Assembly (NCBI GenBank): GCA_964035545.1
Contig: OZ037767.1
Location: 14,618,498 to 14,682,497 of the forward strand
Direction of reading: 5' to 3'
Length of the DNA stretch: 64,000 nucleotides
Source: Bugula neritina
Taxonomy: Eukaryota > Bryozoa > Gymnolaemata > Cheilostomatida > Bugulidae
Below, in pieces: positions 35,048-47,447 of this stretch (the stretch's first letter is position 1; each line of letters starts with the position of its first letter). Under the pieces are notes generated by a model. That model was not told the DNA's origin. It saw only the letters and a list, made by a program, of their open reading frames with translations, and searched no databases. A program made the position numbers and the translations under genes.

Positions 35048-37459
35048 GTTTAGTTTATAGATTGAAACACCTGCAAATAATATGATATAATAATTATAGT
35101 TCATAACAGCATTAAACAATAAGACTAGCAGATTTAGCTGAAGGACATTAAAGTAATAGTAGACAATGGGGGGGTCAATAAAAGTATATATTGAAACAAG
35201 CTGTTATTAGTACATTCTGACCAGTCTAACGATATTATATTAAACATTTCAATGTTCAAAGTAAATGTTTTTATACAATTTTGTTTACAGTTGAGCTACT
35301 AGCTTGTCTCAACAGACAAAAATATCATTCAAAATCACTACTACTTGTTTTCATTGTAAATTTTATCATTTAATTATTTAATAACTTTGACTAACACTTT
35401 TATTATTAGCCTAGTACTGCTGCTACTGTAAGTTTTGTTGGCCTGAAAACCAAACCAACACAGACACAAATTACTACTGATACAATAGTAAGAGCAGTTC
35501 AAGAGCAGATTTGTGATGCGCAAGACAGTATAAAAGCAAAAATTGATAAGGATAATTTGTAGTTGCAGACTTAGACCAATATAACTGTAATTAAAACATC
35601 ATCAACTATAACATACCAGAGCCACGTTAATGATGATTTAGATTAAGATTTTAAATTTCAATATGATAGTCATTCGACTTTTTATGTAGAAACAATTTTT
35701 ATTTTGTAATTACTAATTAGCATGACTATTATTGGGTTGTAGTGGTCGTAATAGCAATAATGCTAATACTAATAGTGATAATAATAGCCCTTAAAACTTG
35801 TACTTAAAACTAATTCATTTGATTTAAAGTTAGAGCTACATTTACTCATGCAGTAAGTCTACGATTAAAAGCAACTCTACGGGTGTAACACTAACTGTAA
35901 GTTACTCGCGGTCGACCAGAACTAGTAGGGCAGCACCACTACCAGTAACACTTACAGTCGCTTACACACTACTTACACATACAGCGACCTTAAGTCTATC
36001 AACAATACAGTAATAGTAATACAAATAATCTTACACTTTGACTTTGACTTACAGTCACACTCACAGTGTCAGTTTGAGTTGGCCTTGGTCTTGGAATTGA
36101 TTAGCTAGCAATCGCCAAAACTCAAAAAGCTTGAATGCAAAAGTTGCTCTTATCGTTTTTAAAATCTCAAACGAAAAAAAATGCAATTCTAATAATCAGT
36201 TGCTTGGTCGAGCTTCCTTGGTGTTACTGACTAGAACACATTGACTTTTAGTTTCATGAAGAGGGTGGGAAGAAAATAATTACTGTGTCCTTAGTTACTG
36301 CCTAAACGTCAAAGCTTGAACTTTATAGTAATCTATTGTGTGTTTCCGATATCTTGAAGAATGTGACATATTTTAGTGAATGAGTTTAATCTTTTTATTT
36401 AATTAGGTATTTTAGGCGCAACGTTTCTCGAAAGAAGATAACTCTATCAACACTAAGCAGTTGTTTGTATTTACTATGACATAAAATACTGAAACCTGAA
36501 CTCAAGTGTGAAATTGAATACCGAAGATTTAGATAAAGCTTTAGCCTTCATGTCTCTGCACCTAACAACAAAATTTTTATGTGCAGGCTTTTTCTCTTCA
36601 CACCTAAGTTGAGTTTAGAGTTGCTATGTGATTGCAACTAAATGTTCTTTTTAATAATTTTATAATCATTAAAAATGCTATACATATTGTTTACTATTGT
36701 TTTTCTTTCTTCTTCTATACATTATTAGTATTTTTGTATGTAATAACGTTATAGTGCTGCTTACTGATATGCTTGGAGCTTCTTAGCTGAAGCAACTTCT
36801 GCATACATTATATACATATACCTATACTTACATCAACTTACATCAATGGTGACATCACCCTAGACCGCCTAGGCCCTAGTAGCATAAGGGGCGCACCTCA
36901 GTTTTTGGTTATGATTGGGCAGTAGAGTATTATTTTTTAACATTGCATCAAATCTCATAGGGAGGGCATATTGCTTCAAAGAGGGTGTATCAACCCATTC
37001 AGTAATTTGTCATAAGCTTGTCTTCGTTTTTATGCATTATTTCTTTAGATCCCGAATCGTGCGTGGGACAAAACTGTTGTGGAAGGAGTTATCAGTTGTG
37101 GAGATAGATCAAAGGCTATTAAAATTTAGCATCTTTAAACCTCTTTTAGTAAAGTATATATAATGTCAGAGCTAAAAAAGCCTGCCAACATGCTGAATGC
37201 AGCTGCTGGAAAATGACAGTGCAAGAATCAGACTCAAGCATGACAATTCTGCTTTATTAAGGTGTACACAGCAAGGTTTACTGTTTACATATGCATGTAT
37301 ATTATATAGCCGTTAAACAATTGAATAAAATATAATATGCATGCATTTGGGTTACAATGCATTTACAATTTGCAGCTCCAGCTGAGACTGGACAATATCT
37401 TCAATTAATTTTCTTAAAAAAAAAGATTAAATGAGCCGATTGTGAAATAACTGAAAGAC
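35048..37459. other. Divergent promoter region between the minus-strand gene and ADAM10
   Basis: A noncoding first exon of the minus-strand gene should lie here, because a 3' splice site (TTATTTGCAG) is present just above 35070. About 35730-36080 contains cryptically simple AGTAATA/ACTTACA words. A LINE-like coding relic lies at about 37040-37150. No other gene was found. Confidence 0.5.
37035..37150 (+). pseudogene. Probable relic of a LINE reverse-transcriptase ORF C-terminal region
   Basis: In the open frame 36915-37163 the part from about 37035 reads YFFRSRIVRGTKLLWKELSV and then a Leu/Phe/Lys-rich stretch. Many animal non-LTR retrotransposons end with a region of the form FFxxRVVxxWNxLPxxVVxAxSLNxFKxxLD, and the order FF-R-RIV-W-EL-VV-FK is kept here. 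No other part of an element is recognisable, so it is short and uncertain. Confidence 0.35.
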
Positions 37460-40400
37460 ATGAGGCGTGAAACAGACTCTATATTGTATATCTGGGGCTT
37501 ATGTTATGCAACCACTCTGTGTTTTCTTTTATTACCAGGTAAGGGGAAGCTGTCAGCTTTAAATAATAAATGTTTATTCATGTATTCTTGAGTTTAGTGC
37601 AATTTAATTTAATGCATCGGAAAATAAGGAAAGTTAGTGCTTGTTACATTGCAGATTATAATATAAATATAACTTTCTTATCCATCTGTTATGAATAATC
37701 AAGTATTATAATTTTAATGGAGAGCTTATATAAATATAGCTATTTTTATTGTCTCTCATAGCATGTTATTGTAGCTTTAAAACTTATTGAAGCTGAAATT
37801 TGCAACTACATGTTTATAATATTACTTTGTCAGTTGATGTAAGTAGCACATATGATTACTTTAATTAAACAATTTGTCAGTTCAATTGCATCAAGTGTAA
37901 TATTATAGGTCCTGTACAACGTTTAAAATTAATTTAGGTATATGTATATTATACTAACTGCTGGGCAATTGTCACTCATTATTTATTTATGTGTAGTGAG
38001 TCTGAAAAAGGGGAGGTTGTATACTAGTCCACATTGTGCTATGGTTTGTAGGCTCGTATGCTTCCCAGGAGTCTCTGCACAGATTCCAGAGGATAGAATA
38101 TAACAGAAGTCAGCTTCTAGAGCTCCATACTTCTAGAATAAACAAGAGATCTGCTACCCACATTGTGAATACTATTAGGTGGTCCTTCTCAGCTTATAAC
38201 AAGTAAGTGTCTGTGGTATTCAATTTAGTGGTCAAAGTGGGTCAAACTCACTGCAAGATTTGTTTTATTCTTCACTTGATGAATTTTTTGGTCATGGATT
38301 TTATTTTTAATTTCTTGCTTACTAATTGAGAGGAAACAGCACAATTTTTTTAAAGTGTATCTTTAACCAAACAGCCTGGCTTCTATTTTAAAGTAAAAAA
38401 ATTAGGTAATTTGCTATTAGTTTCTTTGCTAAAATTTTGACTTTATATAAAAATATTTATTTTTGATATATCAGTAAAATAGCTAAAAAATGTTTCTTGT
38501 GTGATGTTATATATAACAAACTATAGACTTGATATATCATATTATTTTTTTAAACAAGTATGCATATAACAGTTCTAATTTGGAATTTTATTGTAGAAAC
38601 TTTCCTATCGCACTTTCGAGCAATCGCCATATTTTCACAACTGACTTCTCAGTTGAAACAGATGAAGAAGTGGTTGATTATGACAGAACAAAAGTTTATG
38701 AGGGTCACATTGAAGGTTAGTTGAAGGTCGCATTGAAGGTCAGTTGAAGGTCACATTGAAGCTCAGTTGAAGGTCACATTAAAAGCTAATCAAAGTTTGT
38801 GACTGCAATTCGCAAGTGCTATACAGAGCTGGAAGTAGATGATAGAGTAGGTTGTACATAGCATTATAAAGGACTGTTTGTCTTTGAGTATAAAGACAGA
38901 AATCAAGTTGGGTCTCCATAAATTGAAGTACTTTGCACCACCTGTCATCATTAGTCAACAAAGCTTACATCACCTACAGCCTCTGTAGACACTTTATGGT
39001 TATTTTAATTAACGATTCAATTTCATCAATTATTGATTTTCTGTTTGGCAATATTTGAAACCTTGTTTGCTCATTAAATTTGATTTACTTTTGTGTGATT
39101 TTAATTATGGTGCTAATTGATACAAAAATCGTGATGATAATAATTAAAAGCTTTGCTTCATTTGTTTGTTACTATTTGCTTACTGGAATTGTTGAAATAA
39201 TATTTGCTACGTGTACAACAAGCATTATATACCTTAGATATATCATACAGTATAAGTATTCTACCTTATAGGTATTATATACAGTGTAAGTATTTTATCT
39301 TTTATAGGTATTATATACAGTGTAAGTATTATACAAAAGAAAAACACAGTGAAACTCTTTGCTTAAAGTAGATAACCTGTTGTACATATATTTTTTGTCC
39401 ACAACCTACTATATGAAATGATTAAATAAGTTTTAGCATCAAAAACTATATTTCACAGACTAATTAATGTATTTCAACAATGTTTTGCGAGCAATTGTGA
39501 AACATATTTTCAGCTACACTTAAACATGAACATTAATTGTGATTATTTATTGCACATAACTACGACTTGCAAAGAATGCATGCAAAGTCTGGATAAGATA
39601 GAATAATAAAACTGTATAAAAAAATTAAATTCATATAATATATATTTAAATCAGTGGTAACATTACAGGAAGGCCCAATAGTCATGTGACCGGGGTTTTA
39701 TTGGCTGACGGAAGGTTTGAAGGAAGAGTCGCAGACGGAGATGACACTTACTTTATAGAGAGAGCTGAGCATGTGAGAGACACGTCTGCTGAGGAATGGA
39801 TGCAAAGGGGAGATAACTCCCCACATTCAGTTAGTGAACGGAAATACTCCACATTAAGCTATGAGAGTTGAACTTTAGGAGAATATATTATAATATTACA
39901 GACACAAATAGGCCATAGCATTAGAGTTTTATACTGCAGCTAAAAGTTATTATGAATTGATGAGTGAGTTGAGATAAACTTTAAAGATTAGCTACTTAAT
40001 TTGCTTAAACTGCAGCTGCATGACATTAGAATAACAAAAATTAGCTGAAAAAAAAGCATTTTTCGTTATCAGTGAGAGAAGCAACACATACATGCATGCA
40101 GGTATAATGTATCCAAAGCTATCTGTCAACTGTACATTTAAAAGTCATTCATTTCAGTATTAAAAACATCAGTCTATATAATGATAAATATCATGATGTA
40201 TAAAATGTTATTTAGTCTTTTGCTTCTATAGAATCAAACTTGCTTTGTATTTCTATGCTGAGTAACCTCAGTAAACTTGGAAAAATATAAATAGCAGCGG
40301 ACAATAGTGATACTTCAGTCTTGCTGTTAAAACACTCCTTTTAGATTATATATATGATGACTGACATTAACATGGGGAATTTTGGGAATCAAACTCGGTG

Positions 40401-41360
40401 TAAATCTCAGAAGAAGACAACTTCTGCATCACCAGAGAAATCATGGTCACATGACACGCCACTGTCCCATATAGACGTGAGTTTCGGCTTGTTTGCTACT
40501 AGAATGACCTGATTTTTCTATAACAGATTATAAACTAAATTTTATATAAAAATATCCCAACGGTTTTATTCCGTGCTTTCTAGCGGCCATATTACAGTCT
40601 GCACAGCGAGTATAATAGAAGCCATCAAAGGCAGCGCAGAGAAATAGATTTGACAAAGAGAATGTGTGAGCTGTTTGTGCAAGCTGACTATGAGTACTAC
40701 AGTAAATGGGGCGGCAGCGTTAACACAGTGGTAGAGAAGCTGACAGCCTATGTGGCTGCAGCAAACTCAATCTACAGGAACATAGGTAACACAACTTTAT
40801 AGTAATTGTATAGTTGGTTTTATCACTGCACTGCTACTATAACTATATTAATATGTATATTAACTTAGATGTAAGCAATTATATTGTATGTAGGTCAACA
40901 AAAATTATAGCATATAAATATAGGTAACAGAATACTTTATAGTTTGTATATTATTTATTACTGTAGCATTATCTTAATAATGTTATAGCTGTATATAAGC
41001 ATAATATTAAATTATACGCAAGCAATTATATTATATAGATGAGTCAGCAAAAACATAAATATCTCAAAAAATTGTATGAACATTTTTTGAACATTGGGTT
41101 GTCATTTAGACTTTGATGGTGATGGTGAAGGAGACCAGATACAGTTCGCTATAAAAAAGATGAAAATATGGACAAACCCTGAAGCTGTACTCTATCCCTT
41201 CTCTGGTAACTTAGATGCAAACTACTTCCTAGAGGTCAGTGTAAAACAGCGAATAATATTCCAACTCCTTGTATCAAGATACAATAACTCCTCATATAAC
41301 ACAGTATAATAATTAATAAAACAGTACAATATGTTGTACATAATACAATCTTATAAATAT

Positions 41361-41407
<47 letters not shown>

Positions 41408-41638
41408 AATGATTGAGCACTCTCACCATGGTCACAAACTCAAGCTGCTAGCATTTTGCAATGCTCGTGACTCCTAGGTGACCCCTAGAGTCACTTGAGC
41501 ACTCTGGCTTGAATTTACACACCTTTTAAATATGCTTTAGTAAAACTATAAGTTTTACTATTGCGAAGGTGTGGGCCATGGTACTCTGTTCTGTGCTGAT
41601 GAGGGGACAAATCCCGAAACAGCTGCTGTCCACAGATT

Positions 41639-41717
<79 letters not shown>

Positions 41718-44700
41718 GAATATAATTCTATAATATAAATTATCGTACAACAAACTATAGTAAAATTATCAACAATGTTAAAATAAACTATGATAAGTAT
41801 CAGTATACACTGTAAATAACATGAGAGCATATAATAAATTATCAGCTGTAGAATAAAATTGTATTACATAGTAGATATATAATATATGACAATATTGTGC
41901 AATATAGAATACATTAGAAGACTATAAACATATATGCTGTGACATAGGGCACATTGTAAATATATGACAAAAAAGTAATTATAAACAAGTTTAGGCAACT
42001 AAATAATTTATAAGTTTTCTTGTAAAAATTACAAATTGATGATTTTACTTTGATATGCATTATGCTCACTCAAGTATTTTTGACATAAGACTTTTTTTCA
42101 TAATGAATCACTTATTTTGCGAACAACACATGCATGCAAAGAATTTTATTTTAATAAAAGCGAAATGGCAGTACAACTTTACGAATTAGTAGAAAATTAT
42201 TACTTCTTAATAATATAATACCCTGCGTCACTTATATATACCACTCTAAAAATGAGTTAATTTTAATTTAAATTTTAAGATGTAAATAAAATCAAGTGGT
42301 TGAGTTAGCTAAGTTAACAGCTGACTCTATTATATAAGTCCAAATTTTTATCTAATTCACAAGACTGCAGAAACACTCATATGTCTGGTTTTATACATTT
42401 ATAAGACTTTTCAATTTGCAGAGATTTTCTACCCAGGATAACTTTGACAGCTTCTGCCTGGCGTATACATTCACTCACAGAGACTTTAACGACGGAACGT
42501 TGGGTCTTGCTTGGACGGCTGCGTTTGACTCAGACGGTGGTGTCTGCTCTAAAAATGGAGTAAGCACTTTAGTCCCATTCTACTGAGTAATTTGTGTACA
42601 TAAAAGAGGGAAGAAAACTCCCACAAAAGAAATTTTTCACCACACCTTGCTCGTAGATAAAATTCTATTAAAATTTGTAGCGCTATAGAAACCCACTATA
42701 TAACAAAACGCATAAATAAAAAATAGGTTTTTTATTAAAAATTTTAGAGTTTTATCAAAATTATGAGTGTGGGGTGAAAGCTATCAGCATACCATTTATA
42801 GACAAAGGTCATCTAGTAGTAGTTTGGCATCTATATTATTATTAAGTGTGCTGTGCGTATCATTATTAGGTATGTATAATACAATTTACCCAACTTTATA
42901 ATGATTTTTCTCATTTCGGGTTCAAGAAAGTTAATGGAGTGAGTATGAGCCTAAACACTGGAATAGTCACGACTCTGAATTTCCAGCAGGATGTCATATT
43001 TGGAATTTCTCAGCTAACATTTGCACATGAGCTGGCACACAGTCTAGGCTCTGAGGTATGTTATAACATCGAACTCAATAATATCCAGCTCAGTGTGTTA
43101 TAAAGCTATTCTTCTGTAATAGTACATGTGCTCATTTATAGACTTGGCTCTAAAGAATATCACAATTGAATAGTTTTTGAACCTAATTTTATTTTGATTG
43201 AGATTAATTAAACCTCATCAACTATGTTTTGCGTACCAAAAGAACACATTCTATGACTTGGAAGGATAAAAAATGACAAAAAGTTATATTATTGGCATAT
43301 CAGTTGACTTTACATTATGCAGTGATAAAACATGTTTGAGTGTGTTTACTTCATTTAGTACACACCAGCAAATTATGACTTAACATTAAAGTTGGCTCAA
43401 AATTTATTGAAATTTACTAGACATGGTATATTTATGTGCTGATTTTTATTATGCATAACAGAAAAGGCTGGGAGGGGATTCTCCAGCATTAAAGCGCACG
43501 TCATTGTCATATGCACTTAATATTACTTATGTGCAACCGCTATGAAAAAACCGTAACAGTCTGCAAATCCAAATTAGCTAAATAATTAAGAAAAACATGG
43601 GAAATTAAGCAAAATTAAAAATAATCTTGACTATTTAGTTGTATTTATTGACATGCTATTAGTTTTAGGCAAAAACCCATATATATTAGCAGCTAAATTG
43701 GGAAAAATAGCTAAAAACTGAAGATTTCCAGTGTGTACTAAATTAAGTAAAATAAACCGTTTACTCTTGCACATCACTTATAAGGAATGAGTTTGTATAA
43801 CAGATCTTTATACAGAATGATTTCAGTAAATATCAAACTAGCTAATATTCAAAAGCTTTACAAAATTGTGTATAAAGACATTTAATAGTGTGAGTTGCAT
43901 GCATGTATGCATGCAGTATCTAAAAGTAATTTCTCAAGAGTCTTATATAGTATGATTTGTCTAAATGCTATATATATTCACTCTCCTATATTGTCTCAAG
44001 TGTCTAGAGGAATGATAAATGTTTTCTAAAACAATGAGTCATAGCTTTGGTACCCTTGATTGTAGCATGACTCCGAGACTGACTCAGATTGTTCACCTGG
44101 TGATAATGAAGGGGGCAATTATATCATGTTCCCTAAGGCTACAGAGGGTAACCAACCTAACAACAGGAAACTTTCGCCTTGTAGCATCAGAGTCATTAAT
44201 GACATAATAAATGATAGGGCAAGGACTGACGACTCCAATGCATGCTTTAAAGGTGCGTCTTCTAAAACACTATATAGATATTATTTAACGTTAAACTGCT
44301 TGGATACAAAAGAAAACGCTTAATATCCAAAGTTATTTTTAGTTATTTTTTGAGAACCTAACTTTGGTAACAGCATAGCAGCATCAGCAGTAGTAGTAGT
44401 AGTAGCAGTAGCAGTAGCAGTAGCAGTAGCAGTAGCAGTAGTAGCAGTAGTAGTAGTAGTAGCAGCAGCAGCAGTAGTAGTAGTAGTAGTAGCAGTAGTA
44501 GTAGTAGTAGTAATAGTAAAGGTAGTTGCACTGTTTCAGAGTTCACTGAGTCAGTGTGTGGAAACAGGATAGTGGAAGAGGGGGAAGACTGTGACTGTGG
44601 TTGGGACGATCAGTGCAGCGAAAGCTGCTGTCACCCCCAGAAAGATGAATACGACCCCCTCACCTACACTCCTTGCACCTACACTACTGGGGCTCTTTGC

Positions 44701-46509
44701 AGGTAAATAAATGTTCAGCTGTTATAGAGCTGCAAATTTTCTGCATTTAAAAAAGCAAATTTTGTTTCTATACACTGTGATATATCTAAAAATGACCAAT
44801 TATTATAATTATTATTATGGTCACCTTTGGTCACCTTTCACCGCCGTGGTCTTGCGCGTGTGGCGGAATTATAATTATTATTATAATTACTATAATTTAA
44901 TTTTTATAATCAGAATATATGTAATTTATATTGGCTCAATACTGCCAACCTTATTTGAAGTAGATAGCTGTAGCTTTTAGTTTAAGTCATTGATACTGGA
45001 TAGTAACTATGATGGTATCTTTCCACTCTCAAAACCAGTTTGTGAAAAGCAATAATGGCAAAGTTTAGCTGTATAGTGTGATGCAGCATCAATACACACG
45101 GACTTCAAACTTTGTCCTGCTTCTACGATATAATGCATAGCCTACTAGTCTATTGTTACATGTAATGGGAGCAGTGTATGCCCACCCACACTATGTAAAA
45201 TAATCTTCTGCTAACTTTTTCTTAGCCCGTCTGAGAGCCCATGTTGTGGAGACAACTGCAAAGTGAGATCAGCATCTGAAAACTACGAGTGTAGAGCTGC
45301 AACCTCCTGCAGTGAAGCTGCTACGTGTAGCGGGACGAGTGCCTGCCCACCCAAACTTAGCAAGCCCAACGGAACTGAATGCGAGGGAGGATCAGTATGC
45401 TATTTTGGGGTAGGAACATTCAATGATGTCAAAAATCAGGCAGCATGTTAATTTGATCATTTTACCTAATTTAGTACATACTCGATAGATCACTAGTTTT
45501 TTAGCTATTTTTCACAATTTAGCTGCTGATGTATATAGTTTCTTGCCCTAAACTAATAAAATACTAAAAATACAGCTGAATAACCAAAGCTTTTTTAGTT
45601 TTGCTTGATTTTCTATGCTTTTTTAAAATTTTTTTAGTAAATTTGGATGTGCGGCCAGAATGACTTTTTCACCACGGTTCATATTTATATACATAATATT
45701 TAGCTCATATGACAGTGACAGTGTACTTTAATATTACAAATCAGCTGTTTTTGTTGCAAATAGTTAAAATTAGCATTTAAAATTACCCCGTGTAATAAAT
45801 TTTCATGAATTTTAAGCAAACTTTAATTTTGGTCATCATTTGTGTACTAAATAAAGTAGATTGACCGTTTTTGCTCATTAGCTTTTTTAATTTCCAGCCT
45901 ACTAATAATTTGCTTTCCTAAATTAAATATTAGAAATATTAAAATATTATATAATTAATGTATTTACTTGGCCAATACATTAGGAATGCTCCAATGCAGT
46001 TTGCCAAGCTAATGGGTACGAGCTGTGTCAATGCCCTCCAGAAGTTGCAGACGACTGGGCCGATGAGAACCTGTGTAAGCTATGCTGCTGGAAGGAGGGG
46101 GCCTGCACTTTCTCCTCGGAAATACCTGAGATTACTAAGGATGTTAGCGGAGTTCGTGGCCAGCCTTGCTACGACTATCAAGGGTACTGCGATGCCTTTC
46201 TCAAATGTAGAAAGGTTTGTATCCTGCTACAGCCAGGTCCCAGAATGCCATAGTCTGTTGATTATTGCTGTTGCATTCTGGGACTGCTCTTTTCAGTAAA
46301 TCTGTTAAGGCTTTTAACTTCCATTAATGTTTACATATAATATTTACATACTTAATTGATGTGTAATTAGCAACGCTGAATATATAAGCCATACCAACCA
46401 ATGATTTATAAGCTTAAACCAAACTATATGTTGTATAATATAATATATTATATACTATGTATTGTACATAATATATTATGTGTTGTATATATTATAATTA
46501 TATTAAATG

Positions 46510-46566
<57 letters not shown>

Positions 46567-47447
46567 ACCTTAGGCATTAGATATGTTGTATTATATAGTA
46601 TATATTATATATGCTGTATATTATATGTCATGCATTATATAATATTGTATGTTATATGCTATATATTATATGCTAAACATTATATTGTGACCAACATGAT
46701 ATATGTTTTCATACACATAACATACACATCTACGCTGGTGGACATATTATACTGTGGAGTTATCTCCTTTCAGCTGGATCCAGTGGGTACCATCAACAAC
46801 CTGAGTAAGTTACTCTCCAGTGAGGAGGGTCTGGCTACAGTCACAGAGTGGCTCAGGGCTAACTGGTACATCCCAGTCTCCTCTGTTGTCGGCTTTGTTA
46901 TTGCTTTGGTGAGTCCAACTATTTACTATTTTGATTATAGTTATATAACGGACTACCAGAGTTTGGACTTTCAGTCTTACATAAATTATATAAAAATGCT
47001 AATTTTTTTGCCTTTCATATAGACTTTGGTGCTTAAAGATGGCAATTACAGTTGTTCAGGTGTAAAATAAAACTCACTATGATCAAGTTCTTCTCTCAAT
47101 TCGTAAACAAAGACTTAAAACTTTGCCTATGTCCGATTTCTCACTTTTAGTGACTTTGAAATGTATCACGTTTGTTCATTACTCAATGTTAGCACCTAAT
47201 TAACAATATGAAAGTCACACTTAACTTAACGTGAGCAATCTGTAACATAGAAAGAGATAAAACTGTGCACATTATGTGCAAAGCTGACATATTATATTAA
47301 TTCAATATAATTATACTGTCTATATTTATTGCTATTTCTTTTTAGGCTCTGGTTGTGAAATTCTGTGCAAAACATGAACCAATTGTCCCCCCTGAAAAGG
47401 ATGCGCCCAGTAAGAAGAATCAGGTTTCACCAACATCTAAGGTTTAG
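37460..47447 (+). CDS. ADAM10: ADAM10/Kuzbanian-like disintegrin metalloprotease (complete, 15 exons)
   Basis: Type I membrane sheddase; ADAM10 cleaves Notch and other surface proteins. About 745 aa against 748 in human. Exons: 37460-37538, 38052-38202, 38597-38715, 39669-39829, 40345-40476, 40584-40785, 41110-41234, 42422-42559, 42927-43055, 44066-44252, 44540-44702, 45226-45409, 45984-46214, 46774-46908, 47346-47447; all phases agree. The start gives a signal peptide (Arg-Arg then a Leu/Phe/Cys-rich core, residues 1-26). A possible cysteine switch lies in exon 5 (NQTRCKSQ) and a furin site RQRR at 230-233. The zinc motif HELAHSLGSEH (403-413) is split between exons 9 and 10, with the Met-turn NYIMF following. 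The disintegrin and Cys-rich regions (exons 11-13) include GEDCDCG and GYCDAF; one membrane helix lies at about 699-718. The cytoplasmic tail of about 27 residues is shorter than in human ADAM10. Family features in exons 4-5 (HSIIY...DIN) and 8 (RDFNDGTLGLAW) favour ADAM10 over ADAM17. Confidence 0.95.
38696..38790. repeat. 23-bp array that starts in ADAM10 exon 3 and multiplies its donor
   Basis: About four copies of a unit containing GGTCACATTGAAG and GTTAGTTGAA. The first copy includes the last bases of exon 3 (real donor GTTAGT at 38716). Later copies carry AAG|GTCAGT or AAG|CTCAGT at the same place. Confidence 0.85.
41363..41405. repeat. (TA)n microsatellite, about 43 bp
   Basis: Uninterrupted TA run in ADAM10 intron 7. 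Confidence 0.95.
41641..41713. repeat. (TA)n microsatellite, about 72 bp
   Basis: Uninterrupted TA run in ADAM10 intron 7, 235 bp after the previous one. Confidence 0.95.
44384..44517. repeat. (AGT/AGC)n trinucleotide repeat directly upstream of ADAM10 exon 11
   Basis: About 44 AGT or AGC triplets without frame break, ending about 22 bp before the exon 11 acceptor (AG at 44538-44539). The repeat itself supplies dozens of AG dinucleotides, many as CAG. The minus-strand poly-Leu open frame is an artefact of the repeat. Confidence 0.95.
46237..46284 (+). repeat. Inverted repeat, 12-bp arms, just after the ADAM10 exon 13 donor
   Basis: GTCCCAGAATGC and GCATTCTGGGAC enclose a 24-nt loop, starting 22 bp after the donor at 46215. 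In the pre-mRNA it would form a stable hairpin close to the 5' splice site. Confidence 0.7.
46511..46563. repeat. (TA)n microsatellite, about 52 bp
   Basis: TA run in ADAM10 intron 13, set in a longer TATAT-rich region (about 46430-46680). Confidence 0.95.

Noticed and set aside
39830-39871. Extension of ADAM10 exon 4 to the stop after SERKYSTLSYES
   Set aside because: The GTTAGT donor after HS at 39829 joins in phase to exon 5, restoring the family motif HS-IIY...DIN; the extension is intron.
44358-44546. Poly-leucine open frame on the minus strand
   Set aside because: It is only the antisense reading of the AGT/AGC repeat upstream of ADAM10 exon 11; no start context, splice sites or further coding signal.
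46507-46770. 5' part of a 171-aa open frame that runs into ADAM10 exon 14
   Set aside because: Only 46774-46908 is exon; the part before it is TA-rich intron ending in a normal acceptor.
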